Below, piece after piece: positions 1-10,227 of a stretch of DNA of 64,000 nucleotides (positions within the stretch are counted from its first letter, which is position 1; the number at the start of each line of letters is the position of its first letter). A program made the position numbers and the translations under genes. Under the pieces are notes generated by a model. It saw only the letters and a program-made list of their open reading frames with translations, was not told the DNA's origin and searched no databases. The DNA comes from Certhia americana (taxonomy: Eukaryota > Chordata > Aves > Passeriformes > Certhiidae), in contig JAGMWU010000027.1 of assembly GCA_018697195.1 (NCBI GenBank), forward strand, positions 15,711,313 to 15,775,312. Reading direction: 5' to 3'.

Positions 1-113
1 CAGTGTGTGTAACCTATATAAATCAGTTTTATAATAAACTTCCTCTTTTGCTTCTGCCTTGCTTGAAGAAAGATGTTGTGTGTGTGTCTCTTCGTTCGTG
101 TCGAATTGTAACA
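1..113 (+). mobile_element. 3' end of a truncated LTR
   Basis: The stretch has a TATA-like box (15-23), an AATAAA signal (33-38) and a T/G-rich tail ending in TAACA at 113, where retroviral integrase homology starts. This is the layout of the R/U5 end of an LTR. Its 5' part lies outside the window, so the family and any target duplication cannot be read. Confidence 0.5.
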
Positions 114-990
114 CCAAACTAAGACTCCATCAGAATGTGCCAGGTCTAATCCATCAGTTCCAGCTAACACGGAGTCAAGCTCAAGCCATTGTAGTTACCT
201 GTCCCAGTTGCCAGCTCCAGGCCATGCCATCATTAGGCATGGGGGTTAACCTCTGAGGCCTTGCGAGCTGCGAAGTGTGGCAAACAGACATTACACGCCT
301 TCCTAGTTTCAATCGCCTTAAATATGTGCATGTAAGCATTGACACATATTCAGTTGCCGTTTATGCCTCTGGCCACGAAGGGGAAAAGGGTGTGCATGCC
401 AAACAGCAGCTAGTGCAAGCCTTTCCAGTGCTGGGGATCCCTAGGGAAATCAAAACTGACAATGGCCCAGCGTATGCATTCAAGGAGTTCCTGGAGTTTG
501 TCCAGCATTAGGGAGTGGAACATAAAAAAGGCATCCTCCACTCCCCCACAGGTCAAGCTTTAATTGAGCATGCCCATCAGACACTTAAACAAGTCTTGGC
601 TAGGCAGAGCAGTTCAACAGTGTGGATGTCACAACAGAAGCTCTGCAAAGCCATGCTTACAATTAATTTTCTAAACTGTTCATTTGAAAATATGAGTCCT
701 TTGGTAGTACGTCACTTCCACAGCAATAATCAGTTTAAGTTATTGCAGCGTCCACCAGTCCTAATTAAGGGCCCAGAAACTTGGGAAACCAAAGGTCCTT
801 TTGAGCTCATTAAATGGAGGGCGAAGCTATGCATGCTTATTCAGCCCCGCAGGCCTGCATTGGATACCCCAAAAGTGAGCAAAACCTTTTGTCCCCAAAA
901 ATCCAGCACCAGTAAAAGGGGATGAAAAACAAGTGGCTGTTGCTTCAAAAAGAAGATGCCACCGTAAGGAGGAGAGAAAACCTTCCTGAA
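114..990 (+). pseudogene. pol: Degenerate ERVK-type integrase (pol 3' end)
   Basis: Integrase inserts retroviral DNA into host chromosomes. One frame aligns along its length with the integrase of the provirus at 46946-54007. It keeps the zinc-finger CPSCQ, the catalytic Asp of WQTDIT (287-289), the Asp of KTDNGP (458-460) and the Glu of ALIEHAHQ (566-568), plus the basic C-terminal tail. It is broken by TGA at 254-256 and TAG at 509-511, and the first zinc-ligand region is partly deleted. The RT and RNase H parts are missing. It is an older relative of the 47-54 kb element, not a functional gene. Confidence 0.85.
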
Positions 991-1003
991 AGAACTCTAG
1001 TTA

Positions 1004-1090
1004 CAGGCGGGGGATTGTGCCTTGAACTGACATGCTGAGCAGAACTCTGCTAGTCAGGGAAAAATGTAATAGATAAGAAAAAATAAAGAA
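1004..1090 (+). mobile_element. Possible polypurine tract and start of a 3' LTR
   Basis: Directly after the integrase tail is a G-rich purine run (about 1005-1014), then TGTGCC at 1016, the position where a 3' LTR should begin in an env-less ERVK. Only a short stretch remains before unrelated pol sequence starts. The call rests mainly on position. Confidence 0.3.
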
Positions 1091-1165
1091 CCTTGGAAAA
1101 CAGAAGAGATGACTTGCAACTATTTCTTCGATCACCGGGCTGGGGAAAAAAGACTTTCTGCATCT

Positions 1166-1515
1166 CGGGAATCATCAAACCATTCAAAAACCCAAGATCC
1201 ACCAATCAACAAGAAGGAAACACAGGCTTTCCTAGATGCCATAGGCTTTTGGAGAATGCACATTCCAGAATACAGCCAGATCATGAGCCGTCTTTACCTG
1301 GTTACCTGCAGGAAGAACACTTTCCAGTGGGGCCTTGAACAGCGACAAGCCTTCACCCAGATCAAGCTGGAGGTCACTCATGCAGTAGCCCTTGGCCCTG
1401 TCAGGACAGGAGCAGATGTAAAGAACTTCCTCTACTCTGCAGCCGGGAGCCATGATCTGTCCTGGAGCCTTTGGCAGAAGGTGCCTGGTGAGACTTGAGG
1501 TCGACCACTAGTATT
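1166..1515 (+). pseudogene. pol: ERVL-like reverse transcriptase fragment (thumb/connection)
   Basis: The frame reads through KKETQAFLDAIGFWRMHIP, then a QWGLEQRQAF block, VALGPVRTG and SWSLWQKVPGETRGRPLVFW. This is the conserved end of RT leading into RNase H in vertebrate ERVL-like elements. The catalytic palm is absent. TGA at 1496-1498 interrupts the frame and homology stops near 1515, where the strand of viral homology switches. This is a second ERV family, distinct from the integrase just upstream. Confidence 0.65.
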
Positions 1516-2900
1516 TTGGAGTCAATTTTTTTTTTGAGTCTTGCTTTTTTTAATTCATTTACCCATTGCATTAGAGTAGTGGTGGGTTTTCCATCCCATT
1601 TACTCATTTTTTCTCGACAATCACACAGGAAGAACCACAGTTTACCCTGTGGGGTGCGTTTTTCTCAATTTGGGGTATATTTGTGTTTGGTAACAGAACC
1701 TCTGATCTGTACTGGCAAGATTTGAAGAAGGTTGTCTTTAATTTTCTTTTTAAGTTAGTTTGTGATTTTTTTCATTTTATCTTTTGTTTCTGCATGCATT
1801 TTGACAGATGTGGTTTTACAGTTGAGATTTTTGCATATATTGGGTCATGCATGGCATTTGCATATGTTTGGAGCTTCTTTGCCGTATCAAGCATGGTCTC
1901 ATTCTTGTCATCTCATTTCATTATTGTTAAAGCAGAAGCATATTTTGTGGCCTAAGTCATATGAGTTTTTGTTATATTATTGGTGTATATTTTATCATGT
2001 CTGGATTCTTTGACATTGTTAGGTCATTTGAGAAGACAATTTTTATTATTGCCATATTTTCAAGCATTGAATTCTTTGTTTTATGGTCTTTCATGGGTTT
2101 TTTTTGCGTATAGAGATTGTTTGCACATAGGTATTTTGCTTTTTACACTTTTCAAGAGCCGTATTCAAAGACTGAGAGGGTTAGGCCATCTTATTATTAC
2201 TTGGATCATGTGACAGGGATCTTAAATGCTTTGCTTCAATACCATCTAGAATTGTAGTTTTGTCTGCAGCATCTTAAAGACGGACTAACCAATTATAGAT
2301 TTATTAGATTGTTGAGTGCAATTGTTTTTAGGCCACAAAGGTCCTTCAGCGACAGAGACTCAATACTGACTTGATTTTGAGTAAGTTGTTGGCTTTGAGG
2401 GTTCTTCCTTTGCATCATCATTATTTATTGGGCGATTGGTTTTGCTTTTGTTTCTTTTTTGTGGTAGGAGATTAGGCTTGCTCTTTGGGTTGGCTGCTGG
2501 TTTAGGCTTCTTGTCTGGTTTAATTGCAGTCTGAGTAATTGGGGTGTCTGCTGCAGCTTGAGTGATTGGGGTGTCTGTTGATTTATCACCCTGCCCCTTT
2601 GCCTTTATCTGTTGCCCTACAGTACTTAGTAGAGTGCGATAAGCATATGCTAGGGTCCACCATATTGCAATGAGATTTTTTCATTAAAATTGTCATTGCA
2701 CTTCTCTCAGCTATTTGTTCACTTCAGTTGGGTTCTGAAGTTGTTCAGTGGAGAAATTTCAGGTTATCAGGTTTTTAGGGTTTGGCCCATGTTCTCTCAT
2801 TTCTCTCATCTCTTAGGATTTTTCACAGTTGGGTTAGGTGTCTTATTAGCCCCTTTGGACATCTTAGCCCTCATTCTAGACAAATTGCAGACTGTGTAGA
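1516..2900 (-). pseudogene. gag: ERVL-like gag relic, heavily degraded
   Basis: On the minus strand, stop-riddled frames contain a polar Lys/Pro/Thr-rich stretch with a duplicated block ending ADTPITQ (around 2470-2600). A SLSLKDL block (around 2350) and an IVFSNDLT block (around 2030) follow, then a terminal MSKWDGKPT block near 1600. The order and composition look like an avian ERVL-like Gag. It lies at the right distance and orientation to belong to the LTR and primer site at 3452-4094. There is no intact reading frame longer than about 70 codons. The family assignment is by recognition only. Confidence 0.5.
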
Positions 2901-3451
2901 GGAAGCTTACTAGATAAAATACCAGGAAAATGGTGTCTTTAATATTCAGGGGAAAGTGAACATTTTTAAAAAGTGATGTACTAGATTTAAAGGAGAAGGA
3001 GATGAAAGGTTGGGAAACCTCATCTCCTGCTCTTTCTTTAACAAATTGTGTGCAGTTATTAATAAACTCCTAAAATAAGTTATTGAAACTAGGACAGAGA
3101 TTAGTGCAGGGAAACAATAGACCATACACATTTTGAACCGCTTCTAATAACTCAGTTAACTTTCTATAAACTATTATTACTGAGCATAGCAAAACAGCAA
3201 TCCTAATCCATGCTCTTCTGTAAAAGCCATGTGTCAGAGACAACATTTGAGTTATTTGTGGATAGGCAAATAGGCTCAGAGACTAGAAAGCATTATCATC
3301 TCAAATAGCCTTAGGGACTAGAGAGACATTAGTACTTTACATCAGAGAGATATTAGTAACTCAAGCAACATGGTGGCTATATATTGTTTTATTCTAATAC
3401 AGAGTAATTAAAACTAAAATGCAACTAGTATAGCTTTTTAAACTTTTTTTA
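2901..3451 (-). other. Leader between 5' LTR and gag relic
   Basis: AT-rich sequence between the degraded gag and the primer-binding site. It is probably the 5' untranslated leader of the same minus-strand element. No gene, splice site or repeat is convincing. Confidence 0.35.
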
Positions 3452-3469
3452 GCCCCACCTTAGGTGCTA
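3452..3469 (-). other. Degenerate lysine-type primer-binding site
   Basis: On the minus strand this reads TAGCACCTAAGGTGGGGC, close to the tRNA-Lys1,2 primer site (TGGCGCCCAACGTGGGGC) and to the better copy at 46106-46123. It lies 12 bases from the adjoining LTR, so it marks that LTR as a 5' LTR. Confidence 0.5.
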
Positions 3470-3481
3470 AAATATTTTTTC

Positions 3482-4094
3482 TGATTTGAGACAAATATAG
3501 GAGGAAACATCCTGAAAGGGTGTCTCTTCTAATGAAGAGTAGGTTTTAGAAACCCCTCCCCCATGGGTTTGAAAGGAAATCCTTTGGAGAAACTGCAAAA
3601 AACTTTATTTGACAAGCAGAGTACTAACAAGCATGGGAAAAAAAGAATAATGCTAAATAATAAAACCTCACACTACAAGAAAAGTTGGTAAATCAGAGTC
3701 CTTTCTGTGGGTGTGTCTCTCTCTCTCTCCAGCGCTGGGACACAGCATGGGCCCTCTGGGCCATGATGTGAGCAGGGGCCCCTGGCAATCGTGTTCCAGA
3801 CCAGAGAAGATCTGAACAGTTCTAGAAGAAGAAGCCACAGTCCTGGGAAAACTTTTGCTTCAGCTCACAGATGAGAAATTACCTGAAAAAGCACAGATAT
3901 CTCCCTTCTGTCCACGCCGCAGACAACATGGGACACTGCAGTTTCAGCAAATTTGGGGGAGGATATACGAAAACTTCGTCGAAAGCATTCTATCACTTCT
4001 CCCCTCCCTTTGCTCATAAAGCCATAGGACTCATATCTGGTGTAAAGCAGATGGTAGGGGATACAATGCAGCATCATAAAGACACCCTAGGACA
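3482..4094 (-). mobile_element. 5' LTR of the minus-strand ERVL-like element
   Basis: This segment runs from TGATTTGAGAC to a terminal CTAGGACA and carries a minus-strand AATAAA (3604-3609). Its middle resembles the LTR at about 37880-38558, sharing the cacagtc-tgg block, a Cys/Gln-rich U3 and gcagacaacac. The primer site sits on its low-coordinate side and the gag relic beyond it. The open frame on the plus strand at 3871-4281 is a by-product of the LTR. Confidence 0.6.
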
Positions 4095-4429
4095 TGCAGA
4101 AAGGAGGAAAGTAACTTGGAGATTTTGGAAGCACAAAGACAATTTCTTGCCCTTTGATGTTATGATAAAGCATAAGAGAGGAAAAAAATTAGGAAAATTC
4201 AGTTCTATTAATTTAAACAATTGCATTGCTCAACCAACAAATAGTAACAGGCCAGGTTTATACACAGCTTTAAACTTTTGAAGGTGTTTTAAATGAACAC
4301 TTGGAAATATAATCATATAATTTTATTATATTGAAAGACTAGATGGAGTTGAGGGATCATGAAGGTGAGAGTATGAGTATCTAATTATTATATATTGCAA
4401 TAAAAGTATGGTTTTAATTTCACTCACAG
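4095..4429. other. AT-rich sequence, nothing recognised
   Basis: No coding frame, repeat unit or LTR terminus was recognised between the LTR and the possible gene relic. Confidence 0.4.
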
Positions 4430-5047
4430 CCTTACATCTGCTCTATCTGGAGGTACTTTAATTTGGTGAGAGTGGAACCTGCTCCAGGAGTGCTTACTCC
4501 TCTTCTTTGTTTGTATTTGATCTTGGATGTTCTTATTTGACAAAATCTTTGCTTAAACTTGAGGTTTTAGCTTTACTCTTAACTCCTTTTTTGACATGTA
4601 GTAAAATGTGTTCTAGATTGACTTTATAAAATTGAGTAGCATACTTCTGCTATAGACATAAGCAAGCATCTGTAGACTGCAAATACTGATTTTGTTAGCA
4701 AGTGGAGCACTTAACATTTCCTTGAGCTGCTCTCTACTTCTATTTTCATATGATAAACCCAGAATATATTCTTCAAGGTCTACATTTGTGGAGGCACCTT
4801 TCATTCACTTGCAGTTAACATCACTGAAAAACCAGTTTGCCATATTCACCTTATCTTGTGTGACCTCAAGGGGCAACTTCAGAAAATGAGAGTGTCTTTG
4901 GAGTTCTGTGGCACATCTGGCAGCCTGTGCAGGTCCTTCAGGTACTCCAGTGTCTGAAACAGTGCTTGGAACATGCATGGAAGTGTTTCTGGTGTCCTTT
5001 TGAACCTGTGGATACAGTGGTTCTGTCAGTGTCGTGACTCCTAGCAT
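4430..5047 (-). pseudogene. Possible host gene relic (unidentified)
   Basis: One minus-strand frame stays mostly open for about 200 codons, with only three or four stops (including TGA at 4805-4807 and a stop at 4613). It has a coding-like charged composition, for example TNVDLEEYILGLSYENRSRE and, further on, IQDQIQTKKRSKHSW. I do not recognise the protein. It has no retroviral motif and lies outside the adjacent LTR. It could be a processed pseudogene, an ERV relic or chance. Confidence 0.25.
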
Positions 5048-5277
5048 TACTTTCTATTTTCTGGTACACAGAATTGCAATTTCCGGTGTGCGGGAGCTTG
5101 GGACATCTGAACAATGAACCAGTGCAATTATGCAGAAGCCGCTTTATTGTTTACATTATGTTCTAGTTATACATTCTGAAACTACTGCATATGTGATCAC
5201 GCATTACTTGATTGGTGCCTCTATCTTGTCCACACAACTTGCACGTACTTTTCAGGGAATATGATTGGTCACTGTTA

Positions 5278-6292
5278 AAGTGTGTTGGGGGGAGCCAAAA
5301 TATTTAAAGCTATATTTGTCCTAAAAATTATTTATTGGATAAAAGCATCAGTCTATTAAGACAGCAATCTGAAGGGAGAGGCCCTCAGGACTTACAAGAA
5401 TTCCTCTAGGCCTCTGGTGTAGCAAAACTCAGCTGGCAAAGGAAGGCGATTCAGTGGGACGGTCTGGGGAACTACTGGAGTTCCTCAGAGCCTCACAGGC
5501 CAGGCTTTTGAGCTGCAGGCAGGGATGGTGTTGCCTTTCCGGCCCAGAGCTTCGGGCAGAGGAATGCCCTAGATGGCTGAAGCTCAGGGCAGCTGGAGCC
5601 TGGCAGCTGGGGCCTTGGAGTTGGGGCAAGGACCCCGAGGCCTTCTTTCTTTCTTTCTTCTTTCTTCTGTCTTCTTTCTTCTTCTCTTGTGAGCAAAGCA
5701 AAGCAAAGCAGAGCAGTAGCAATGGGGTAAGGTAAGATGAGGGAAAGGAATAATGATGCTGAAACTCCTCTCCTGAAGTATTCTTATGCATGCAAAGTAC
5801 AGTGTCAGATCATACACATTTCTGCAAAATTTTACATGAATTGTTCTAAGTACGTGAATAACTCTATCTACATATGTGAATTATTTTATCTGTGTAGGTG
5901 AATTTTTCTATCTATATACGTAAGTTTTTCTGTTTATGTGCATGTCTAACTTGTTTTTGTTCTAAATTCTATCTAAAAAATACAAAACCATTTTTTACTG
6001 TGCTTTAGTTATGTCTATAAAATAGTAAACTCTTAGTTGGTATTAGTTCTATGCTTCAACTCAGAGAATTAATATCTATTACTATGAAATGCACTAGAAA
6101 GGCACTTAGGCACTTAGAAAGCATAAAGGCTTGTTCTTACTTAAACCTATTTCTAACTTATTTACTTAATACTGCAACTTATATTTACTTATGTGGATTA
6201 ATATATCTTAGTTTCTCTAAAGGCTTTAACTCAAATCTTACATTTCCCTCACTCTCTGAAGAATTCAGAGAGAGACTAACTTCTTGATTCCA
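5278..6292. mobile_element. About 1 kb insertion within the LTR
   Basis: This segment has no counterpart in the sister LTR at 18613-18989. It contains a C/T-rich run (5640-5690), AAAGC repeats (5695-5713) and a 22-bp minisatellite (5836-5941). I found no clean target duplication, no LTR termini and no coding region. Its origin is unknown, and a partial deletion of the LTR at the junction is possible. Confidence 0.55.
5836..5941. repeat. 22-bp minisatellite, about 4.5 degenerate copies
   Basis: Units starting with GTGAAT or GTAAGT recur at 5854, 5876, 5898 and 5920, each followed by a T-rich stretch and TCTA or CTGT. A partial unit precedes them. Confidence 0.65.
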
Positions 6293-6435
6293 AACAGGTT
6301 GCAGTCCAGTGCTTCACAGCCCTCCTTTATCTAGTTCTTGCAGTCTTGGTATTCTGTTTTTCAGCCTCTTTCCCAATTTGGCACAATTTATGTTTCAGTA
6401 ACCTTGACGAATTCCAGAGGTTCTGATAAGCATAC

Positions 6436-6900
6436 CTAAAACCAATTTGGCTGGGGCACACTTGGGTCTAAGCTATTCAGATATATTGCAACAATTCCCC
6501 CTTCTTCTTGCACCAGCCAAACTGTTTTCACTGTATTTTCTACCAAGTGGGTCACCAATTTTATTATGCGTGGAATAATACAAAGCAGTATAATAATGAC
6601 TAATAGTAACAACAAAGCTCCTTTCATATCATTCAACCATACAGTTATTCCCCAACCTTTAAACTATTCATCCAAGCCCCAGTCATTCACAGTCAACTTC
6701 TTCATGTTATCTTGTAATTGTTTGAGTTTCTTGTGAATGGATGCAGAATGGTGAGAGAGATTCATACCACATCCTTTCAAACTCGTGCACCAATAATAAA
6801 ATTCTATAGCTGCTCTATTCTACAAAATTGTGTGTCTAATGCTATCTATATCCACTAATAACCCAGTTGCAAAGGTACATTAAAAGATACATTCAATGTT
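6436..6900 (-). pseudogene. env: Env transmembrane subunit, C-terminal debris
   Basis: Env TM anchors the viral envelope and drives membrane fusion. Here a frame from 6636 encodes a membrane-spanning helix (GALLLLLVIIILLCIIP) and a tail ending QEEGGIVA that continues over the polypurine tract into U3. Upstream, shifted and stop-interrupted frames preserve KDV/ISL, KKLTVND-like and WMNS blocks of the membrane-proximal ectodomain. No fusion peptide or surface subunit is present. Several stops and frame changes make it non-functional. Confidence 0.6.
6494..6510 (-). other. Polypurine tract
   Basis: The minus strand reads CAAGAAGAAGGGGGAAT immediately before the U3 start at 6490. This is the plus-strand priming site of the element whose 3' LTR is at 5087-6490. 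Confidence 0.7.
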
Positions 6901-6951
6901 GCATTTACATTCTAAGGCAACCTATCTTTGGTCTGTGAAGGACAAGGCTTT

Positions 6952-7050
6952 GGACACTGGCTGTGAACAGGGAAAAGCAGTTCTCAGCTTGTCCCAGGCT
7001 AGTCCTGAGAAAAGCTGAGAACTGCTTTTCCCTGATCACAGCCAGTGTCC
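6952..7050. repeat. Near-perfect inverted repeat (hairpin, 39-bp arms)
   Basis: The left arm 6952-6990 and right arm 7012-7050 are reverse complements at 38 of 39 positions, separated by a 21-base spacer. Arm ends are GGACACTGGC and GCCAGTGTCC. It is not part of any LTR recognised here. Confidence 0.9.
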
Positions 7051-7387
7051 ACACAAGGCCAGTTGTCAATAGGTACACCCATGACCCTTGTCTTAAAGTC
7101 CAATCAGTTGAGATGTAGAAAAAAGACCACCAGCTGGAAATGTTGATCTTTGACATCACTGAATGTCCATTTTAGGAGCCTGGAAAAGGGAATAGCTGGA
7201 GAAGGTTAGTAGGAACACAATACTATGATGATGACATGAGGCTTTTGTTGGCAAATTGTCTCTGTAAGGTTCCTGATACAGCTATGTCTTGGCAGTCCTA
7301 CTTTCGCTCCTGTTCTGGTTACGAAGGCTGGGTGGTGGTTGGGTCATTTCTCTTCTCACTGGGCCTCATTTTCTCAGAGGAAATTGA
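7051..7387. other. Nothing recognised
   Basis: Sequence between the hairpin and the solo LTR. No convincing coding frame or terminus was found. Confidence 0.4.
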
Positions 7388-8008
7388 TGTCCTGGTTTAG
7401 GGCAAGTTTGGGGAGAAACTCCCAAAGTGGCCCCTTCAGAGAGCAAACTCCCACGGCCCCTCCCCACCCCCACCGGTTCGGGAAGGATTCCTCGGAGAGA
7501 AGTGGAAGGAAACTTGTTTATTTAACAGACAGAGCACCCCCCAACACACAAGATGAACAATCACCGTTCTGAAGAGATAACAAATTTAGACAGTTTCTCT
7601 TTGGGGAGTGGTCGCTCTGTTGTTGGTCTCTCCGGTGCTGGGCAGGCTGCTGCAGGCCACAGAGTGCAGACTCTCAGGGTTTCCCAGGTCCCAGTCTGGA
7701 GCAGGCTTGAATGATTCCACGAAGGAGAGAGGGAAAGGAAAGCAGTCCGGAGGAATCTTAGACTGTCTAGCTAAACTAACTAAAGATCTAAGCAGAAGCA
7801 AGAGCAAGCAAGCAAGCAAGCAAGGCGGCAAGCACCAGCAAAAGCAGCAGCAAAAAGCAGCACACTGTGTCTGTGTCCCTCCGACTATTATCTGCATGCT
7901 GATAACAAAACCAAAACAAAACTTCCCCGAGCCAGTCTTGAAGAACATCTCCAGCCCAAACAGAACAGACGATGGGGGATACAAACCTCACAACATCACC
8001 CCAGGACA
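7388..8008 (-). mobile_element. Solo LTR (TGTCCTGG family), minus
   Basis: The segment starts TGTCCTGGTTTAGGG and ends CCCCAGGACA. The minus strand carries AATAAA (7517-7522). Over its whole length it matches the plus-oriented LTR at 58399-59018, including the GCAAGC run. AATTGA precedes it and also occurs six bases after its other end, so the expected target duplication appears displaced. Long frames on both strands inside it are not genes. Confidence 0.85.
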
Positions 8009-8192
8009 CTGGTCAATTGAATAGATGACTACTTTCAGCCTGCTGCTGATGAAAACACATGCATATCCTCTCTTTAAGTTAGTGAATCAATTAGGCTTTG
8101 TCAGTGCACATTTAATTGATGACCCTCAGGCAAAATTATTTTGAATTTTTTTTTTAATAAGTATTACATTATTCAGATTTCTTTAGGAGCTA

Positions 8193-8210
8193 ATTCCCCC
8201 TTCTTTTTGT
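8193..8210 (-). other. Second polypurine tract-like run
   Basis: The minus strand reads AAAAAGAAGGGGGAATTA, very like the tract at 6494-6510, and is followed by a CTGAATAA stretch as in that U3. It may be the 3' end of another, truncated alpha/beta-like element. Confidence 0.4.
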
Positions 8211-8439
8211 TTTAAAAACAGCATGCATGACTCTTGCTATGAACATGAAGGAAATATCAAAATGAAACATATGTAGTGAAACCCAAAAACTTACAGCAAT
8301 CAGGAATAATTTAGATAATAGACATAGTTAAAACACCTGTGAAATTAGGTAATTAGCAATTGCTGAATTACTGTACCATCATCCCAGATTCTGCAGCAGC
8401 TGATAAACCTCACAGCAGTGAAGAATTGGATAATCATCT

Positions 8440-8555
8440 CTAGAAAATGATTCCCAAGTCCACTTCAAAAATAGGTCCAGCTGTTGTATTGATAGGGTCA
8501 AATGGCCAAGTCAAAGTGCCTTGAGTATTGTTTTGACGCAGAAAACACCTGGGTC
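8440..8555 (-). pseudogene. Possible env surface-subunit relic
   Basis: A short minus-strand frame reads TQGTLTWPFDPINTTAGPIF and then EVDLG, with one N-glycosylation sequon (NTT). Its position upstream of env-TM debris at 6436-6900 would suit a surface subunit. The similarity is by eye and too short for a firm call. Confidence 0.25.
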
Positions 8556-9628
8556 TCCTGGCAATTTCTCATCCAGGTAAAGCCAGGGAGTGGCCAGTGT
8601 CCAGACCCTAGCTGGAAAAGAATTCTATGACATATTTTAAGAACAAGATGCTTAAGAATAGAAATTAGGAGTAAAGGTCTTTGGATGAAAGACTAATCAA
8701 ACCCATCCAAAAACTGGCTCCCTCCGAAGTTTTCCTTATGATAGAGGGGTATCAAAGGCAGCAAACTGCTGGAGTGCTTCTATGAGAAATGACTGAGATT
8801 GCATCTGTGTTCTGTCCTCTGTCACAAGAACCACAAGACCATCAATTCAGAGGAGGTTTTTAGTGAAGCTCAGATATCTTTCCCCGGAATTCTGAAAACA
8901 CTGAAAATCATGAGACAATAGAGAGGTAGCCTGGATAAAGGAGATGCATAAGCAGCTAGAGAACAAAAGGAAGGATTCTGAAATGACACGTGCCTTTATA
9001 TAACGACACAAAGAAATGTCAAAGCATATAAGAAGCTGGCTATAAAATATAGCAATAACATCTTATGAATAATGCATAATATAAAATCAGTGAATTCACA
9101 TCATGTAATCCAAATATCAGTGATAACCATTTTATATAATTGAGATAACACCTTTCTAAACAATCATGTACCTATGACAGTGAGACGAAACAAAGGAAAA
9201 CACTAAAACAGATTACAGTCAATAACAACCATAAGGTAAAATCATCACTGACTCTTCTGTGTTATCTTATGGAAGATAAAACAGCAGAGATCGTAACGAG
9301 AAAGGCAAACTTCTACAAATCAAAAGTGAACATATTGTATCTTCTTTAGCCACAAACAGATATTTGTCAGTGTTCCATCACAGGTGGTTCAGTCCGAGTA
9401 GTCTTATCTCTAGAAGAAAATGACTGTATCTTGCAATTTAAACAAGTATCTTTCAACAAAACCCTAAATAACGGACATTCAACAAATTTAAACTTGGTAG
9501 AAATTGATATTGACAGAAACAAAGCTTAACAAGCTTCTAAATTTAAGGAATGTAACTTAAACTTACATAAATCTGACTGTAATAGACTGTAACTTTTCTT
9601 CATCCTAGCAACACACTAATAAACTTCC
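8556..9628. other. AT-rich sequence, nothing recognised
   Basis: About 1.1 kb rich in A without an open frame or clear repeat. It may be decayed ERV internal sequence flanking the gamma-like insertion. Confidence 0.4.
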
Positions 9629-10139
9629 TGAGACAATTTACAATTGATTAATAAATTTTATTGAGAATGGCAAGCAAGCAACGCTGGGGAGCTGGAGAAT
9701 CTGCACTCTACCAACAGCTCACAAATTGCATTCATAGTTGGTCTTGATTTTATGCTGTTACAAGATCAGTTTCCCATCATTTTCTGCCTAGTTTCATTTC
9801 TTCAATTTCTCGTCTTCAAGATTGTATTGTGCAGACTCTCTGCTGTTGCTAGGGGGTCTTCTTCCCTCTTTCAGGGGTTGCTGGATGAAGGCAATTTGTC
9901 TTCCACAATGACCTCACGTTCAACTTTCCTTTGTGCAAGCGTACATTACTAAAGCATCAAGCAAGCAATAAGCAGCTAATCCTACACAAATAGCCACATC
10001 CTGCTTCATTCTGTCTCTATCCTTATTTAATATCGTAGCAGATTTACTTCCCCATTGTGACTTCAGATACCTTGAAAGTTTTGCCCCAACACAGCAGACA
10101 CTACTCTATCAAACACAAATCACATAAACATATTTTACA
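9629..10139 (-). mobile_element. 3' LTR of the gamma-like provirus
   Basis: The U3 start TGTAAAATATG lies at 10139 next to a polypurine tract, and a minus-strand AATAAA lies at 9657-9662. I take the end near 9629 (TCTCA). Part of its U3 matches 17055-17225 in the opposite orientation. No target duplication can be tested because the 5' end of the provirus is missing. Confidence 0.65.
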
Positions 10140-10161
10140 ATCCCTCATTTCCTTTTTTATC
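10140..10161 (-). other. Polypurine tract of the gamma-like provirus
   Basis: The minus strand reads GATAAAAAAGGAAATGAGGG directly upstream of U3, about 70 bases after the env stop. Confidence 0.65.
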
Positions 10162-10227
10162 AATTTCCCTGATTCATGTTTCTAATTTTAAAACTGCTGC
10201 TCCAGCAGCACTAATGATTGGAGTGGT

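Larger units (their letters stand above)
5087..6490 (-). mobile_element. 3' LTR, alpha/beta-like family, split by an insertion
   Basis: The segments 5087-about 5277 and about 6293-6490 align end to end with the LTR at 18613-18989, roughly nine bases in ten identical. They share the TTATTGTTTACATTATG block with a minus-strand AATAAA at 5143-5148, and the U3 start CTGAATAG. About 1 kb of unrelated sequence separates the halves. A polypurine tract and env-TM debris adjoin the high-coordinate end, so it is a 3' LTR in minus orientation. Confidence 0.75.

Noticed and set aside
3871..4281. 136-codon plus-strand frame as a gene
   Set aside because: Most of it is antisense to the LTR at 3482-4094, with no motif.
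5429..5817. Overlapping 67-120 codon frames on both strands
   Set aside because: They arise from a C/T and AAAGC simple repeat inside the insertion. No domain or conserved composition.
7800..7860. CRISPR-like array (repeated GCAAGC and AGCAGC words)
   Set aside because: Short simple repeats with no spacer structure, inside a vertebrate LTR.
7586..8024. Frames of 130-138 codons on both strands
   Set aside because: They fall inside a solo LTR. The sister LTR at 58399-59018 shows equivalent frames, explained by shared LTR sequence.
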